The translations under genes were made by a program, and so were the position numbers. 64,000 nt of DNA from G965220205 sp965220205 (lineage in GTDB: Bacteria > Chloroflexota > Dehalococcoidia > Lucifugimonadales > Australimonadaceae): positions 992,001-1,056,000 of the forward strand of contig OZ244812.1 in assembly GCA_965220205.1 (NCBI GenBank). The letters run 5' to 3'. Numbering within the stretch: position 1 is the stretch's first letter; each line of letters starts with the position of its first letter. The notes under the pieces were generated by a model. The model saw only the letters and a list, made by a program, of their open reading frames with translations. It had not been told where the DNA came from and did no database searches. Positions 25,658-34,980 of the stretch are shown here, in pieces.

Positions 25658-25674
25658 GCAGCAGCCGCTGCCTA
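25655..25674 (+). terminator. hairpin overlapping the dienelactone hydrolase stop
   Basis: TAGGCAGC/GCTGCCTA pair perfectly over 8 bp with an AGCC loop, starting at the TAG stop codon. No T-tract follows. Confidence 0.45.
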
Positions 25675-25717
25675 CGTCGTCGCGCATGTGCGATTGCGGC
25701 CTCCGCTGCTTCGCAAT

Positions 25718-25745
25718 GAGACCCCGCCATGGGGAGCGGGGTCTC
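25718..25745 (-). terminator. terminator hairpin downstream of rnpB
   Basis: A perfect 10-bp stem (GAGACCCCGC/GCGGGGTCTC) with an 8-base loop lies 5 bases past the 3' end of the RNase P RNA on the minus strand. It could also serve the opposite strand. Confidence 0.65.
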
Positions 25746-25750
25746 GAAGA

Positions 25751-26129
<379 letters not shown>

Positions 26130-26136
26130 CCCTTCC

Positions 26137-26142
26137 AGTATA
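26137..26142 (-). promoter_or_regulatory. -10 box of rnpB
   Basis: TATACT on the minus strand ends 8 bases before the first base of the RNase P RNA, the expected distance for a -10 element. The -35 position falls in the end of the recombinase gene and is poorly conserved. Confidence 0.6.
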
Positions 26143-26157
26143 CGCGCCGCCCGGACC

Positions 26158-27528
26158 CTACGGGACGACCTCCGCGCGGCCGTCGGTGACCACGACTCGC
26201 GATACGAGCGTCCGGAGCGCGTCCCGCCGCTCGGCCACGTCGATGTCCTCCCACAGATAGTGAAGCTTGTCGCGCTCGTCTTCGATGAGTGCGGCTCCGT
26301 CCTCGGCGTCAGCGGCCGCGCGGGCCAGCCGCTCGCGCAATGAACGCCTAGCCCTGGCGGTCTCCTCTTGGGCTGCGCGCAGCTCGAGCAGGTTGATCCC
26401 CCCTATGGAGGCGCGATGGATCGTCGCCCTGTACTTGCGCGACAGGGCGTCGAGACGGCGCTCGGTCTCCTTCCGCTGCCACGCCATCCGCACGGCGCGG
26501 GTGCTGGCGTCGACCTCGCCGTCGAGCGGAAAGAGCGCTCGCACCGCGCTCAGCGCCTCATCCTCGATCTCCGGCGCTCGGACCGTCCGATAGGCGCATT
26601 GGTTCCGGTTGATGCGCGATTGACACTGGTAGTAGCGATACTCGCCACTGACGCGCTCGCCTTCCTTCCGTTGCCACGTCTGCCTGCGGGTCACGCCCAT
26701 CATGCGCTCTCCGCAGTGGCCGCAATAGATCATCCCGGTAAGGAGGAACGGGTCGCCCTTCGTCATGAAGCTCCGCGACGACGGGACGCGGCTCCGCATG
26801 AGGTCCTGCACCTGGCGAAACACCTGTAGCGTCACGATGCGGTCGTGCGTGTCGGGCATGCGCAGACCGAAGCGCCGGTACGTCCCTACGTAGGCCGTGT
26901 TGCGCAGGATGTCGCGCACGGTAATCAAGCTCCAACGCTTGCCTGACCGGGTCCGGAGTCCGCGATCGTTGAGGTCCTGCGCAACGGCGCGAACGCCGCC
27001 CCGGCCATCCGCATAGCTCTGGAACATCGACCGTACGATTTCGGCCTCCTCCTCGACGATCCGCAATGAGCCGTCGACCTGGAGGCGATAGCCGTATGGG
27101 GACTTGCCCAGTCCCTGCCCCCGCCCTGCCTTCACGAGCATGCCGGCCCGGATGCGCTCGCCGCGCGTGCCGCGCTCGAGACTCACCGCGCTCTGCAGGG
27201 GATCGGGGAGCTCCGGGTCGTCGCATACGACCTTGCATAAGATCGCGTCCATCGCGAGCACGCGTTCCACCCGCTCCTCGAGCGTCGCGCCAAGATGAGC
27301 GGCCGACGGCACGACCACCAGATAGCCGAGGCCCGATTCTTTGATCTGCGACACCATCGCGTCCCAGCGCGGGCGCTCGCTGTTGTCGCTCGTCTCCGGG
27401 AACGTGCCCGCCGCCAAGTGCCCGCCCTCGACGCAGTACTCATCGAAGCGCCGGTTCATGGACTGGAGCATGTCGGCGGGGGACCTACGGCCGCTGCTGT
27501 GGAGGTTCCAATACGCGAGCGCTCTCAT
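26158..27528 (-). CDS. serine-recombinase-like protein with degenerate catalytic domain
   Basis: 456 residues in the order of large serine recombinases: N-terminal resolvase-like domain (1-110), recombinase domain (GKSPYGYRLQ, then VRAVAQDLNDRGLRTRSG and the W-x3-TVRDILRNTAYVG motif), a zinc ribbon (YCGHCG ... QCQSRINRNQC) and a C-terminal coiled coil. The resolvase domain lacks key residues: the start is YWNLHSS instead of Y-x-R-x-S, and the DRLxR motif has become AAHLGAT. Strand transfer is therefore unlikely, and DNA binding may be what remains. It starts 3 bases after the CdsZ-like stop and ends 29 bases before rnpB, so it looks domesticated within a host operon. Confidence 0.85.
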   Translation of the reverse strand: MRALAYWNLHSSGRRSPADMLQSMNRRFDEYCVEGGHLAAGTFPETSDNSERPRWDAMVSQIKESGLGYLVVVPSAAHLGATLEERVERVLAMDAILCKVVCDDPELPDPLQSAVSLERGTRGERIRAGMLVKAGRGQGLGKSPYGYRLQVDGSLRIVEEEAEIVRSMFQSYADGRGGVRAVAQDLNDRGLRTRSGKRWSLITVRDILRNTAYVGTYRRFGLRMPDTHDRIVTLQVFRQVQDLMRSRVPSSRSFMTKGDPFLLTGMIYCGHCGERMMGVTRRQTWQRKEGERVSGEYRYYQCQSRINRNQCAYRTVRAPEIEDEALSAVRALFPLDGEVDASTRAVRMAWQRKETERRLDALSRKYRATIHRASIGGINLLELRAAQEETARARRSLRERLARAAADAEDGAALIEDERDKLHYLWEDIDVAERRDALRTLVSRVVVTDGRAEVVP

Positions 27529-27531
27529 AGG

Positions 27532-28233
27532 TCACTCCGGAAGCAACAGAAGTCCGCAATTGGGGCATGGCGCGGGAGTGGGCGACGTGCGCACCAACTG
27601 CGCCTGTCGTGTGGGCAACGCGACCCTGCAAGAGTCGCAGGCGCCGTTGCGGAGGCGCGCCACGGCTCTGCCCGCGTGGCGCTTGCGCACACGCTCGTAG
27701 AGGGCGAGTTCAGGCGCCGGAATCTTGGCGGCGCGGCTCGCGCGCTGCGACCGGAGGTCCGCGACCTCCCGTTCGAGCGCTCCGCGCTCCTCGGTCATGC
27801 TCGCCTGGTCAACATCCCATGCGGCTTGTGTGGCCGCAAGGAGGTCTGTCGCTTCCTTCAGACCAGTCTCGGCCTGCTCCAAGTCGACCAGTACCACGAG
27901 CAGCTTTTCTTCCTCAACGCCGCGCTGCCGCTTGATCATTGCCACGTCAGCCTGCAGGTCCTGGAGCTCGCGGGACGAGGTGACGTGCCCGCCGTAGAGC
28001 TTCGCCTCGACCTGCTCGATGTGCGAAGTGAAGCCGGCGACGGTCTGGTCGAGCTCGGCTTGCGCGGCTGACGCCGCCTTGGCGGCCGCCCGCAGCCGCG
28101 CCGCTTCGTGGCGCATGACCCGCAGCTCCCGGTCGTCGCCCAGGAGTCGCCGAATCTCCTCCAGACGCGCGTCGCGCAGATCGAGCTCGAGGTCGATTCC
28201 CTGCAGGTCGAAGAGAGCTTGCGTAGGCGGCAT
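27532..28233 (-). CDS. CdsZ-family coiled-coil zinc-ribbon protein
   Basis: 233 residues. The first 170 are a long coiled coil containing KLYGGHVTSSRELQDLQADV, a hallmark of the C4-type zinc-ribbon (CdsZ/DUF164) family. The C-terminus carries the ribbon CDSCRVALP ... CPNCG. Family members are implicated in nucleic-acid-associated or secretion-chaperone-like roles in different phyla; no reaction is established. It is followed 3 bases later by the recombinase-like gene and then rnpB. Confidence 0.88.
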   Translation of the reverse strand: MPPTQALFDLQGIDLELDLRDARLEEIRRLLGDDRELRVMRHEAARLRAAAKAASAAQAELDQTVAGFTSHIEQVEAKLYGGHVTSSRELQDLQADVAMIKRQRGVEEEKLLVVLVDLEQAETGLKEATDLLAATQAAWDVDQASMTEERGALEREVADLRSQRASRAAKIPAPELALYERVRKRHAGRAVARLRNGACDSCRVALPTRQAQLVRTSPTPAPCPNCGLLLLPE

Positions 28234-28637
28234 GCGCTGAGAGCGCTCCTTGGGCCGGAGGCGCCGGCCCGATTCCTTTGCTCGACGGATTCACGCCCGT
28301 CCGGGAACCTAACCTAACAGGTCAACGACGGAAACACACGCCGCCGAGCGTACGAGTTCCAGCGTCCTCGCGCCACATGATATCGACTTCATAACAGGGC
28401 GTCCGAGGGCGACATCCGCGACATCCGCGCCGCCCATAGGGTTGTCCTCAGGCGTCGGAATCGTGTAGGGGATCGTCGCCTCCCAGGCTTCACCACGACT
28501 TGCTTCACGAACGACCGACGAACGCCTTCGTCTCTGCAAGCCCGCTCTCCAGCAGAGACTCGCCCGAGGATGAGCCGCTCGAAGCGGTACCCCCAGGGCG
28601 CCGTCAGGAGATGAGGGATTGGCGCAGCGGCCCAGCC
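28234..28637. other. 404-base spacer without a supported gene
   Basis: A minus-strand frame (28309-28689) overlaps the end of the next gene and contains a non-random-looking stretch (ATIPYTIPTPEDNPMGGADV), possibly the tail of a decayed gene, but I cannot tie it to a family. No RNA gene or repeat is seen. Confidence 0.4.
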
Positions 28638-30323
28638 CTAGGGCGCGAGAACGTCCCCTGGAATGTTCTCGCGGAGATTGCCCCACCACCCGCGGTCCAC
28701 TCCGTAACGGACCACGTATCCCCCGTCCTCATGCTCCCCAACCCGTCCGGGCACGTGAACGCGCTCGCCCACGGAAACCTGCTCGAAGACATCCTCCGGT
28801 CCATGGACCCTCACCCACTGCACGTACTCTCCCCGGTCCACCTCCACCACCAGCTCGCCGACGTCTCGCGACACCACCTCTCCGGCAACGCTCACACACT
28901 CGTCTCGGAACAAATCAAAGATCACGAGAAGCTGCCCGGGCGGCGGGATACGCGGGGAGTTGGCCGGACACGGTTCGACAGCCGGTGAGACCAGGTTGAG
29001 GCCGACCACGACCGCCACGACCAGCGCCCCTATCCCCAGCAGGCGGAGGACGACCCACATGAGGCGCCCACAGCACCCCCGTCCGCGTTTCGGTTCCTCT
29101 ACCCAGCTCGGTATTGTTTCCTTTCGCGCTTCCGTCTCAGGCGTGACGCCCCCAGTTTGTGGTCTCTCATACACCGTCCCGCCGCCGCCCTCGCCGCTCG
29201 CCGTCCCTTCAGCCTGCTCCAATCGGGACAGTTGATCGAGCAGTTCCTGCTCTGCCTCGCCCGGTCCCGCAACCGCTTCCACCGCGCGTTCGGACCGGCC
29301 GGCGAGGCCCCACGCTGGCGCGGACATAAAGCCGTGATAGGCCACGTCCAGGTCGGGAGCGCTCAGGGAGGCTGCCTCCCCGGAGCCGACCCATGATGGA
29401 GCCGGGACCGCCTCGTCCAGCCAGGGCTGAGCCGCATCCAGTGCGACGGCATAGGCCAACATGGAGTCGGGTTCGTCCCGGCCGGCCTCCCGGTCTGGTC
29501 CGGAAAGAGACCCCTTCAAACCAAGCAACTGGCCTATCTCATACGCCCCCGCCTCCGTTGCCGGCAGCAGACCCGTGCTCACCTGCGTCGCAAGCAACCA
29601 TATGAAGCCGATGGCCGCGCCGATCAGGGAGTTCGCCCACCATTGGGGCAGCCATAAGGCCGACCAAAGCCCGCTGCCAACGCCAATCAAAGCCCCGGCC
29701 AATACTTCCAGTTCGAATCCATCACTTCCATGTTCCCTCATTACCCGCATCGGGTTGTCATCGAAGAGGCCTCGGCCCTGGAGGTACATCCCCAACTGGT
29801 TGCCGATGACATCCTCGCTCTCGCTTATCGCGTCATGCAGCTCTTGGACCGTTGTGGGGCGCGATGGCAATCTGTTGCATATCACCTGCTCCCAATCAAA
29901 CTGCGTGGGACCCTGCTTCGACAGCCGGTACCGGTAGCCGCTCCCTGTTCCGACGCACTCCAATTGCAACGTGCCGCGCTGGCTCATCTCGACTATCGCC
30001 GCCAGCACCGTTTGGCCGCTGACCATCCGGTCTTCCAGCACCGATACAGCAGCAGCCGACAGCCCAGGGCGCTGCTGGGTTCCCAGCTCCAATGGGTCCA
30101 GAGGCTTGATCTCCTGTTTGGGCCGGTACTTCAGCCAAAGGCCCAGCACGAGCAGCAGCCCGACGCCGACGCCTATTGTCCGGAAGCCCCAGGCTGTGAG
30201 CTGCTTCCAATCCATTTCCCGGTAGTCGGGGAAGCCACTCTCGGCGATGGCCCCGCCAGGGTCCAGCGCGAACAGCAGACCAATGACAACAAGCACTGCC
30301 AGCGTTGCCAGCACACTGCACAT
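28638..30323 (-). CDS. DUF2207-like membrane protein
   Basis: 561 residues. Hydrophobic segments are at about 5-22 and 48-63, a pair around 206-250 (GALIGVGSGLWSALWLP and LIGAAIGFIWLLA), and one near 432-450. Between them SAAAVSVLEDRMVSGQTVLAAI followed by a LQLE strand matches the cytoplasmic part of DUF2207 proteins, where AxVxxLxxxxVxxxxxxATIVDLA is typical. The last 100 residues are beta-rich (GEVVSRDVGELVVEVDRGEYVQWVRV) and could form an OB-like fold. The usual large extracytoplasmic N-terminal DUF2207 part is missing or replaced. Function unknown; probably in the inner membrane. Confidence 0.65.
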   Translation of the reverse strand: MCSVLATLAVLVVIGLLFALDPGGAIAESGFPDYREMDWKQLTAWGFRTIGVGVGLLLVLGLWLKYRPKQEIKPLDPLELGTQQRPGLSAAAVSVLEDRMVSGQTVLAAIVEMSQRGTLQLECVGTGSGYRYRLSKQGPTQFDWEQVICNRLPSRPTTVQELHDAISESEDVIGNQLGMYLQGRGLFDDNPMRVMREHGSDGFELEVLAGALIGVGSGLWSALWLPQWWANSLIGAAIGFIWLLATQVSTGLLPATEAGAYEIGQLLGLKGSLSGPDREAGRDEPDSMLAYAVALDAAQPWLDEAVPAPSWVGSGEAASLSAPDLDVAYHGFMSAPAWGLAGRSERAVEAVAGPGEAEQELLDQLSRLEQAEGTASGEGGGGTVYERPQTGGVTPETEARKETIPSWVEEPKRGRGCCGRLMWVVLRLLGIGALVVAVVVGLNLVSPAVEPCPANSPRIPPPGQLLVIFDLFRDECVSVAGEVVSRDVGELVVEVDRGEYVQWVRVHGPEDVFEQVSVGERVHVPGRVGEHEDGGYVVRYGVDRGWWGNLRENIPGDVLAP

Positions 30324-30479
30324 AGGTCCTGTTCCTTCCTACCTCTCGCAGGTCTCCTTGCGCCACGTCCCGCTGGCGCCACCAGCGCTCGACAGTGCAG
30401 GGAGCTCTACACGGCCTACTGGAGCCCTAACGCTGTCTCCCTCTATGAGCAGCCCGCTGTTCTACAGATCGACTTCCCT

Positions 30480-31163
30480 CTAGGAAATCCGCAATACAGT
30501 AGCCCCGTCCTCACGCCACGTGACGCCGAGCTGCTCGCCGAGACGCTCCGCCACCAAGCGGCCCATCTCCTCGACGGACGGCGCTGAGCCCAACTCCCGC
30601 TCCATCGACGTCACGGGCCGGTCTGGGATGCCGCACGGCACGATGGGCTCGTACGCGGCGAGGTCGGTGCGCACGTTCAACGCAAAGCCGTGCATCGAGA
30701 CGCCGCGCGCGATACGCACGCCGATCGCGGCGATCTTCCCATACGTCGTCCACACGCCTGTCAGCCCCTCCTCGACGTGGGCGGCGACGCCGTAGGACGC
30801 CAACGCCCGTACGACCGCCGTCTCGATTGCCCGCACGTAGGCTCTCGGGCCCACGCCTCGGGCCGTCAGGTCCACGATGGGATAACCAACAAGCTGCCCC
30901 GGCCCGTGGTAGGTCACCAGCCCTCCCCTGTCGGTCTCGACCAGCGGAAGGCCAAGGTCGCCAACGATGTGTTCGGGGGGAGAGCGCCGCCCGGCGGTGT
31001 AGACCGGGGCGTGCTCCAGCAACAGCAGCGTGTCCGGCGCGTCCCCGGCGGCGCGGAGTCCGGCGATGCGCCGCTGAAGCTCCCAGGCTTCCTCGTAGTC
31101 GACGTTCGCGCCAAGCCAGGCGAGGCGGCCCTGCGTCGACGCGGCCTGCCGTTGCGTCGTCAT
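30480..31163 (-). CDS. lipB: octanoyltransferase LipB
   Basis: 227 residues from the ATG at 31163. The signature RGGLVTYHGPGQLVGYPIVD spans residues 79-98, the catalytic Lys143 is in YGKIAAIGVR and the acyl-accepting Cys177 in PCGIPDRPVTS. It moves octanoyl groups from acyl-carrier protein to lipoyl domains. Its target, the E2 lipoyl domain (Lys43), is encoded in the same operon three genes away if the intervening AICAR transformylase is counted. It begins 13 bases after the transformylase stop. Confidence 0.95.
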   Translation of the reverse strand: MTTQRQAASTQGRLAWLGANVDYEEAWELQRRIAGLRAAGDAPDTLLLLEHAPVYTAGRRSPPEHIVGDLGLPLVETDRGGLVTYHGPGQLVGYPIVDLTARGVGPRAYVRAIETAVVRALASYGVAAHVEEGLTGVWTTYGKIAAIGVRIARGVSMHGFALNVRTDLAAYEPIVPCGIPDRPVTSMERELGSAPSVEEMGRLVAERLGEQLGVTWREDGATVLRIS

Positions 31164-31176
31164 GGGGCTCCTCGCC

Positions 31177-32352
31177 CTAGTGGTGAAACAGCCGGACGCC
31201 GGACAGCGCCATGACCATCCCGTACTGATCGCAGGCGGCGACGACAGCCTCGTCGCGCACGGAGCCGCCAGGTTGAACAACGTACCGCACGCCGCTCATC
31301 GCGGCCCGGTCGATGTTGTCCCTGAACGGGATGAAGGCGTCGGACCCCATCGCCACGCCCGTGAGGCCGCCGAGCCACTCCCGTTTCACCGCAGCGGTGA
31401 GCCGCTCGGGCACGACGGAAAACGAGGCGCGCCACACCGCGTCCTCGGCCGGCGACAGGTCGTCCCGCAGGAAGCCGTCGACCGCGTTGTCGCGCTCGGG
31501 CCGGCCGAGCCCATCCCGGAAGCGCAGGCCCAGCGCCGCCGGGTGCTGCCGGAGGCGCCACAGGTCGGCCTTGTTGCCGGCGAGCCGCGTACAGTGGATG
31601 CGCGACTGCTGTCCCGCCCCTGCCCCGATGACCTGGCCGTCGACTGCGAGACACATCGAGTTCGACTGCGTGAACTTGAGCGTCGTCAACGCAACCATCA
31701 AGTCGCGCCGGGCCGAATCGGGCAGCTCCTTGTTGGCAGTCACGACGTTGGCCAGCTGCTCGGGGCCGGCCATGGCGTCGTTGCGGCGCTGCTCGAGCGT
31801 CACCCCGAACACGGTCCGCCGCTCGACCTCGCCGGGCACATAGCCGGGATCGACCTCCAGCACCGTGTAGCGCCCGCCCTGCTTCTGCTTGAGCACGTCG
31901 AGCGCCTCGGGCGTGAACCCGGGCGCGATGACGCCGTCGGACACCTCCCGCCGCAACAACCGTGCGGTCGGCTCGTCAACCGGATCGCTCAGCGCCGCCC
32001 AGTCGCCGAACGACGAGACGCGGTCGGCGCCGCGGGCGCGCGCGTACGCCGTCGCGAGCGGCGAGAGTTCGAGACCGGCCACGAAGCAGGCCCGCGCCGT
32101 CGGCTCATCGAGCGGCACGGCGACCGCCGCCCCGGCCGGACTAACGTGCTTGAACGAGGCCGCGGCGGGAAGGCCCGTCACGCTCTTCAGCTCGCGCACC
32201 AGTTGCCACGAGTTCAACGCGTCCAGCAGGTTGATGTAGCCAGGCGAGCCGTTGCGCACCTCGAACGGCAGCGCGCCTCCATCGCCCACCGCGCGCGCCG
32301 ACGCCTGGTGCGGGTTCATTCCATAACGGAGAGTAAGCTCAGATTCAGTCAT
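31177..32352 (-). CDS. purH: stand-alone AICAR transformylase (PurH C-domain only)
   Basis: 391 residues starting ELTLRYGMNPHQ, the conserved beginning of the AICAR formyltransferase domain. The catalytic Lys68-His69 lie in ASFKHVSPAGAA, followed by the SFGDWAALSD and KFTQSNSMCLA motifs and a terminal GSVRDEAVVAACDQYGM. It transfers the formyl group of 10-formyl-THF to AICAR, step nine of purine synthesis. The N-terminal IMP cyclohydrolase domain of bifunctional PurH is absent, so the last step needs a separate enzyme. It sits between the E2 gene (11-base gap) and lipB. The 10-formyl-THF supplier fhs is also in this window. Confidence 0.92.
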   Translation of the reverse strand: MTESELTLRYGMNPHQASARAVGDGGALPFEVRNGSPGYINLLDALNSWQLVRELKSVTGLPAAASFKHVSPAGAAVAVPLDEPTARACFVAGLELSPLATAYARARGADRVSSFGDWAALSDPVDEPTARLLRREVSDGVIAPGFTPEALDVLKQKQGGRYTVLEVDPGYVPGEVERRTVFGVTLEQRRNDAMAGPEQLANVVTANKELPDSARRDLMVALTTLKFTQSNSMCLAVDGQVIGAGAGQQSRIHCTRLAGNKADLWRLRQHPAALGLRFRDGLGRPERDNAVDGFLRDDLSPAEDAVWRASFSVVPERLTAAVKREWLGGLTGVAMGSDAFIPFRDNIDRAAMSGVRYVVQPGGSVRDEAVVAACDQYGMVMALSGVRLFHH

Positions 32353-32363
32353 GGTCGAGGATG

Positions 32364-33629
32364 TTAATAGAGGGGCGTGCCCTCGTCCATCGCCTCGAGC
32401 CGTGCCTTGACGGAGCGGAGGAACCTGGCCGCCTCGGCGCCGTCGCATACGCGGTGATCGAACGTCATGCACACGTTCATCATCGACCGTATGGCGATCG
32501 CATCGCCCTCCGTCACTACCGGACGCTTCACGATCGCCTCGGTCGTCAGGATCGCGGCCTGCGGGTGGTTGATGATCGGCACGGACGCGATGGAACCCAG
32601 CGCGCCGGTGTTGTCGAGCGTGAACGTTCCCCCCTGCACGTCGGCAAGCGCCAGCGCGCCCGCCCGCGCAGCCTTGGCCAGCTCGGCGATGCGCACGGCG
32701 AGGCCCTCCACGCTGAGCCGGTCGGCGTCGTGGACCACCGGCACAACCAGTCCCTGCTCAGTCGAGACCGCGATGCCGAGGCGCACCCGATGGTTGAGCG
32801 TCAGGTGGTCGCCGTCCCACCGGCCGTTTAGCAGCGGGTCATCCGAAAGCGCTTGCGCCACTGCATGCGCGCAGAACGGCAGGTAAGTCAGAGGCACGCC
32901 CGCGCTGCGCTCGAATGCCTCGCGGTGAGCAGCGCGCAGCCGCGCCATCCCGCTCACGTCGACCTCGACCATCGACCACGCGGCGGGCGTCTCGCGAGCG
33001 CTCCGGGACATGTGCTCGGCGATGCTCTTGCGCAACGGCGTTAGGGCCCTTACTGACACGCCGTCGTCCGGCGCGGGGCTGGGGACTGGCTCCGCTCGCT
33101 GCGCCAGATGCCGCAATACGTCGTCCCGAGTAACGCGCCCGCCCCTGCCGGTGCCCCGCACCTGCGCGGGGTCGAGGCTGTGCTCCGCAACGAGGCGGCG
33201 GACCAGCGGAGACAGCGGGGGACGCTCGTCCGGGACGCGCTCGGCCGTCTGCGACGGGGCGTCCACATCGCTCACGGCGTCAGGCCGCCCCTCGCCCCCC
33301 TCGCCCGAGCCCGTGGGACCGACGCTGCGCACGCTCCCGACGAACTCGAAATGCTCGGCGGGCGCGTCCTCTCTCTCCCCGGCGGCGACGCCCGCCTCCT
33401 CTATCTCGGCGATGGGCGAACCCATCGGGACGACGTCGCCCTCCGCGGCCAGCGTTCGCAGCAGCGTTCCCGCCACCGGCGACGGAACCTCCATGTTGAC
33501 CTTGTCCGTCATGACCTCGACCAGCGGCTCGAACTTGTCCACGTGGTCGCCGGGCTGCTTCAGCCACTTGCCGATGATGCCCTCGGTGACGGACTCGCCT
33601 ACTTGAGGAAGGTCGATAGTCGTGCTCAT
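32364..33629 (-). CDS. 2-oxoacid dehydrogenase E2 (dihydrolipoamide acyltransferase)
   Basis: 421 residues in standard order: lipoyl domain (1-80) with Lys43 in EVMTDKVNMEV; a linker; the E1/E3-binding domain (PLVRRLVAEHSLDPAQVRGT); and the acyltransferase core ending with TFDHRVCDG, where His392 and Asp396 are catalytic. It accepts the acyl group from E1 on its swinging lipoyl arm and passes it to CoA. Pyruvate, branched-chain or acetoin substrates cannot be separated from motifs alone; the TDKVNMEVPSPV sequence leans to the branched-chain type. The E1 genes lie upstream on the same strand, interrupted by a small zinc-ribbon gene. Confidence 0.93.
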   Translation of the reverse strand: MSTTIDLPQVGESVTEGIIGKWLKQPGDHVDKFEPLVEVMTDKVNMEVPSPVAGTLLRTLAAEGDVVPMGSPIAEIEEAGVAAGEREDAPAEHFEFVGSVRSVGPTGSGEGGEGRPDAVSDVDAPSQTAERVPDERPPLSPLVRRLVAEHSLDPAQVRGTGRGGRVTRDDVLRHLAQRAEPVPSPAPDDGVSVRALTPLRKSIAEHMSRSARETPAAWSMVEVDVSGMARLRAAHREAFERSAGVPLTYLPFCAHAVAQALSDDPLLNGRWDGDHLTLNHRVRLGIAVSTEQGLVVPVVHDADRLSVEGLAVRIAELAKAARAGALALADVQGGTFTLDNTGALGSIASVPIINHPQAAILTTEAIVKRPVVTEGDAIAIRSMMNVCMTFDHRVCDGAEAARFLRSVKARLEAMDEGTPLY

Positions 33630-33638
33630 GGCGTTCGC

Positions 33639-33995
33639 CTAGGCAATTAGATCCCTCCAGGATGGAAGCAAGTCGGCCAAGCGGATTCCTACGTCATCGG
33701 TTTCGCAGTGGTAGCCGTAGTTGTTGCGGTTGTTGTCCACCCAAGCGGGCTTCATTCTCTGTTTGCATTCCGGGCAGGCAACCCAAAGATCCAAGTCATT
33801 GAAGAATGCATGTACTGAGAGGTTGTCGTCCTTTCCACACTCTGGACAGTTTCTCTTCACGAACCCGCCGTCCATGCTCTGTACGAGAAGCGTTGGGAGG
33901 CGGTGGGAACAATCAGAAATCGAATGACCAGGGATCCTAAGTGGAAATCTCTTCCATATTGCTCGGATGTCCGGGTCGATTGGGTGCATTCTCAC
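33639..33995 (-). CDS. small zinc-ribbon protein inserted in the 2-oxoacid dehydrogenase operon
   Basis: 118 residues from the GTG at 33995, one base past the E1beta stop, with GGAG in the end of E1beta as ribosome-binding site; an ATG two codons later is an alternative. Two CPEC motifs (CPECGKDD and CPECKQRM), 26 residues apart, should bind one zinc. The gene is visibly lower in GC than its neighbours and more codon-relaxed, suggesting later arrival. I do not recognise a family. It ends 9 bases before E2. Confidence 0.65.
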   Translation of the reverse strand: MRMHPIDPDIRAIWKRFPLRIPGHSISDCSHRLPTLLVQSMDGGFVKRNCPECGKDDNLSVHAFFNDLDLWVACPECKQRMKPAWVDNNRNNYGYHCETDDVGIRLADLLPSWRDLIA

Positions 33996-33996
33996 T

Positions 33997-34980
33997 TCAA
34001 TACTCCAAGAGCTCCCGCAGCGCGTCGGCGATCTTGTCGGCCGTGGGCATGAACGCCGCCTCCAGCGTAGGAGCGAACGGCATCGCTGGTATGTCGGGGC
34101 CGGTGCAGCGCATCACCGGCGCGTCGAGGCTCTCGAACGCCTCGGCGGCGATGATCGCAGCGACCTCCGCGCCGACCCCTCCCGTGCGGTTGTCCTCGTG
34201 GACGACCAACGCGCGGCTGGTCCGGCGCACCGAGGCGAGCACCGTCTCTGCGTCCAGCGGCCGCAGCGAACGGAGGTCCACGACCTCGATCTCGGCGCCC
34301 TCGCTCGCCAGCGTCTCGGCGGCCTGCAATGCGTAGTGGAGCGTGAGACCGTAGGTGACCACCGTTGCGTCAGCGCCGTGCCGCTTCACCTCCGCCTCGC
34401 CGATGGGAACGAGATACTCCTCGTCCGGCGTCTCGCCGCGCACCGACCGGTAGGTGCGCTTGTGCTCGAGGAAGATGACCGGATCGTTGTCGCGGATGGC
34501 CGACTTCAGCAGACCCTTTGCGTCGTACGGAGTGGCCGGCGCGACCACCTTCAGCCCCGGCGTGTGAAAGAAATAGGCCTCGACGCTCTGGGAGTGAAAC
34601 AGCCCGCCGCGGACGTGTCCCCCGTACGGTGTGCGCACCACCATCGGGACGTGGAGCCTGTTCTTCGTGCCGTAGCGCACCCTTGCCGCCTCGCCGATGA
34701 TCTGGTTGAAGGTCGGGAAGATGAAGTCGGCGAACTGGACCTCGGCCACGGGACGCACGCCGCCCATGGCCGCGCCCGCGGCGATGCCGGCGATCGAGGC
34801 CTCAGCCAGCGGCGTATCGATGACCCGCTCCGCTCCGAACTCGTCGATCAGGCCCTGCGTTGCGAGGAAAACCCCGCCGCGCTTCCCCACGTCCTCCCCC
34901 ATGACGAGCACAGACGGGTCTCGGCGCATCTCCTCCTGCAAGGCGCTGCGGATGGCCTCGATGACGGTGACGGTCTGCAT
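33997..34980 (-). CDS. 2-oxoacid dehydrogenase E1 beta subunit
   Basis: 327 residues from the ATG at 34980, which overlaps the E1alpha stop by one base (TGATG), showing translational coupling. Typical features are VLVMGEDVGKRGGVF near the start, DTPLAEASIAGIAAGAAMGG, the E1beta PYGGHVRGGLFHSQS loop, and ALVVHEDNRTGGVGAE at the E2-binding domain. It pairs with E1alpha as an alpha2beta2 thiamine-diphosphate enzyme decarboxylating 2-oxoacids. A TTG one codon upstream is in frame but less likely. Confidence 0.94.
   Translation of the reverse strand: MQTVTVIEAIRSALQEEMRRDPSVLVMGEDVGKRGGVFLATQGLIDEFGAERVIDTPLAEASIAGIAAGAAMGGVRPVAEVQFADFIFPTFNQIIGEAARVRYGTKNRLHVPMVVRTPYGGHVRGGLFHSQSVEAYFFHTPGLKVVAPATPYDAKGLLKSAIRDNDPVIFLEHKRTYRSVRGETPDEEYLVPIGEAEVKRHGADATVVTYGLTLHYALQAAETLASEGAEIEVVDLRSLRPLDAETVLASVRRTSRALVVHEDNRTGGVGAEVAAIIAAEAFESLDAPVMRCTGPDIPAMPFAPTLEAAFMPTADKIADALRELLEY

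Noticed and set aside
28309..28689. 126-codon minus-strand frame in the gap beside the DUF2207-like gene
   Set aside because: The first part overlaps the neighbour and is arginine-rich; the second half looks less random but matches no family I know and has no ribosome-binding site. Kept only as a note on the gap.
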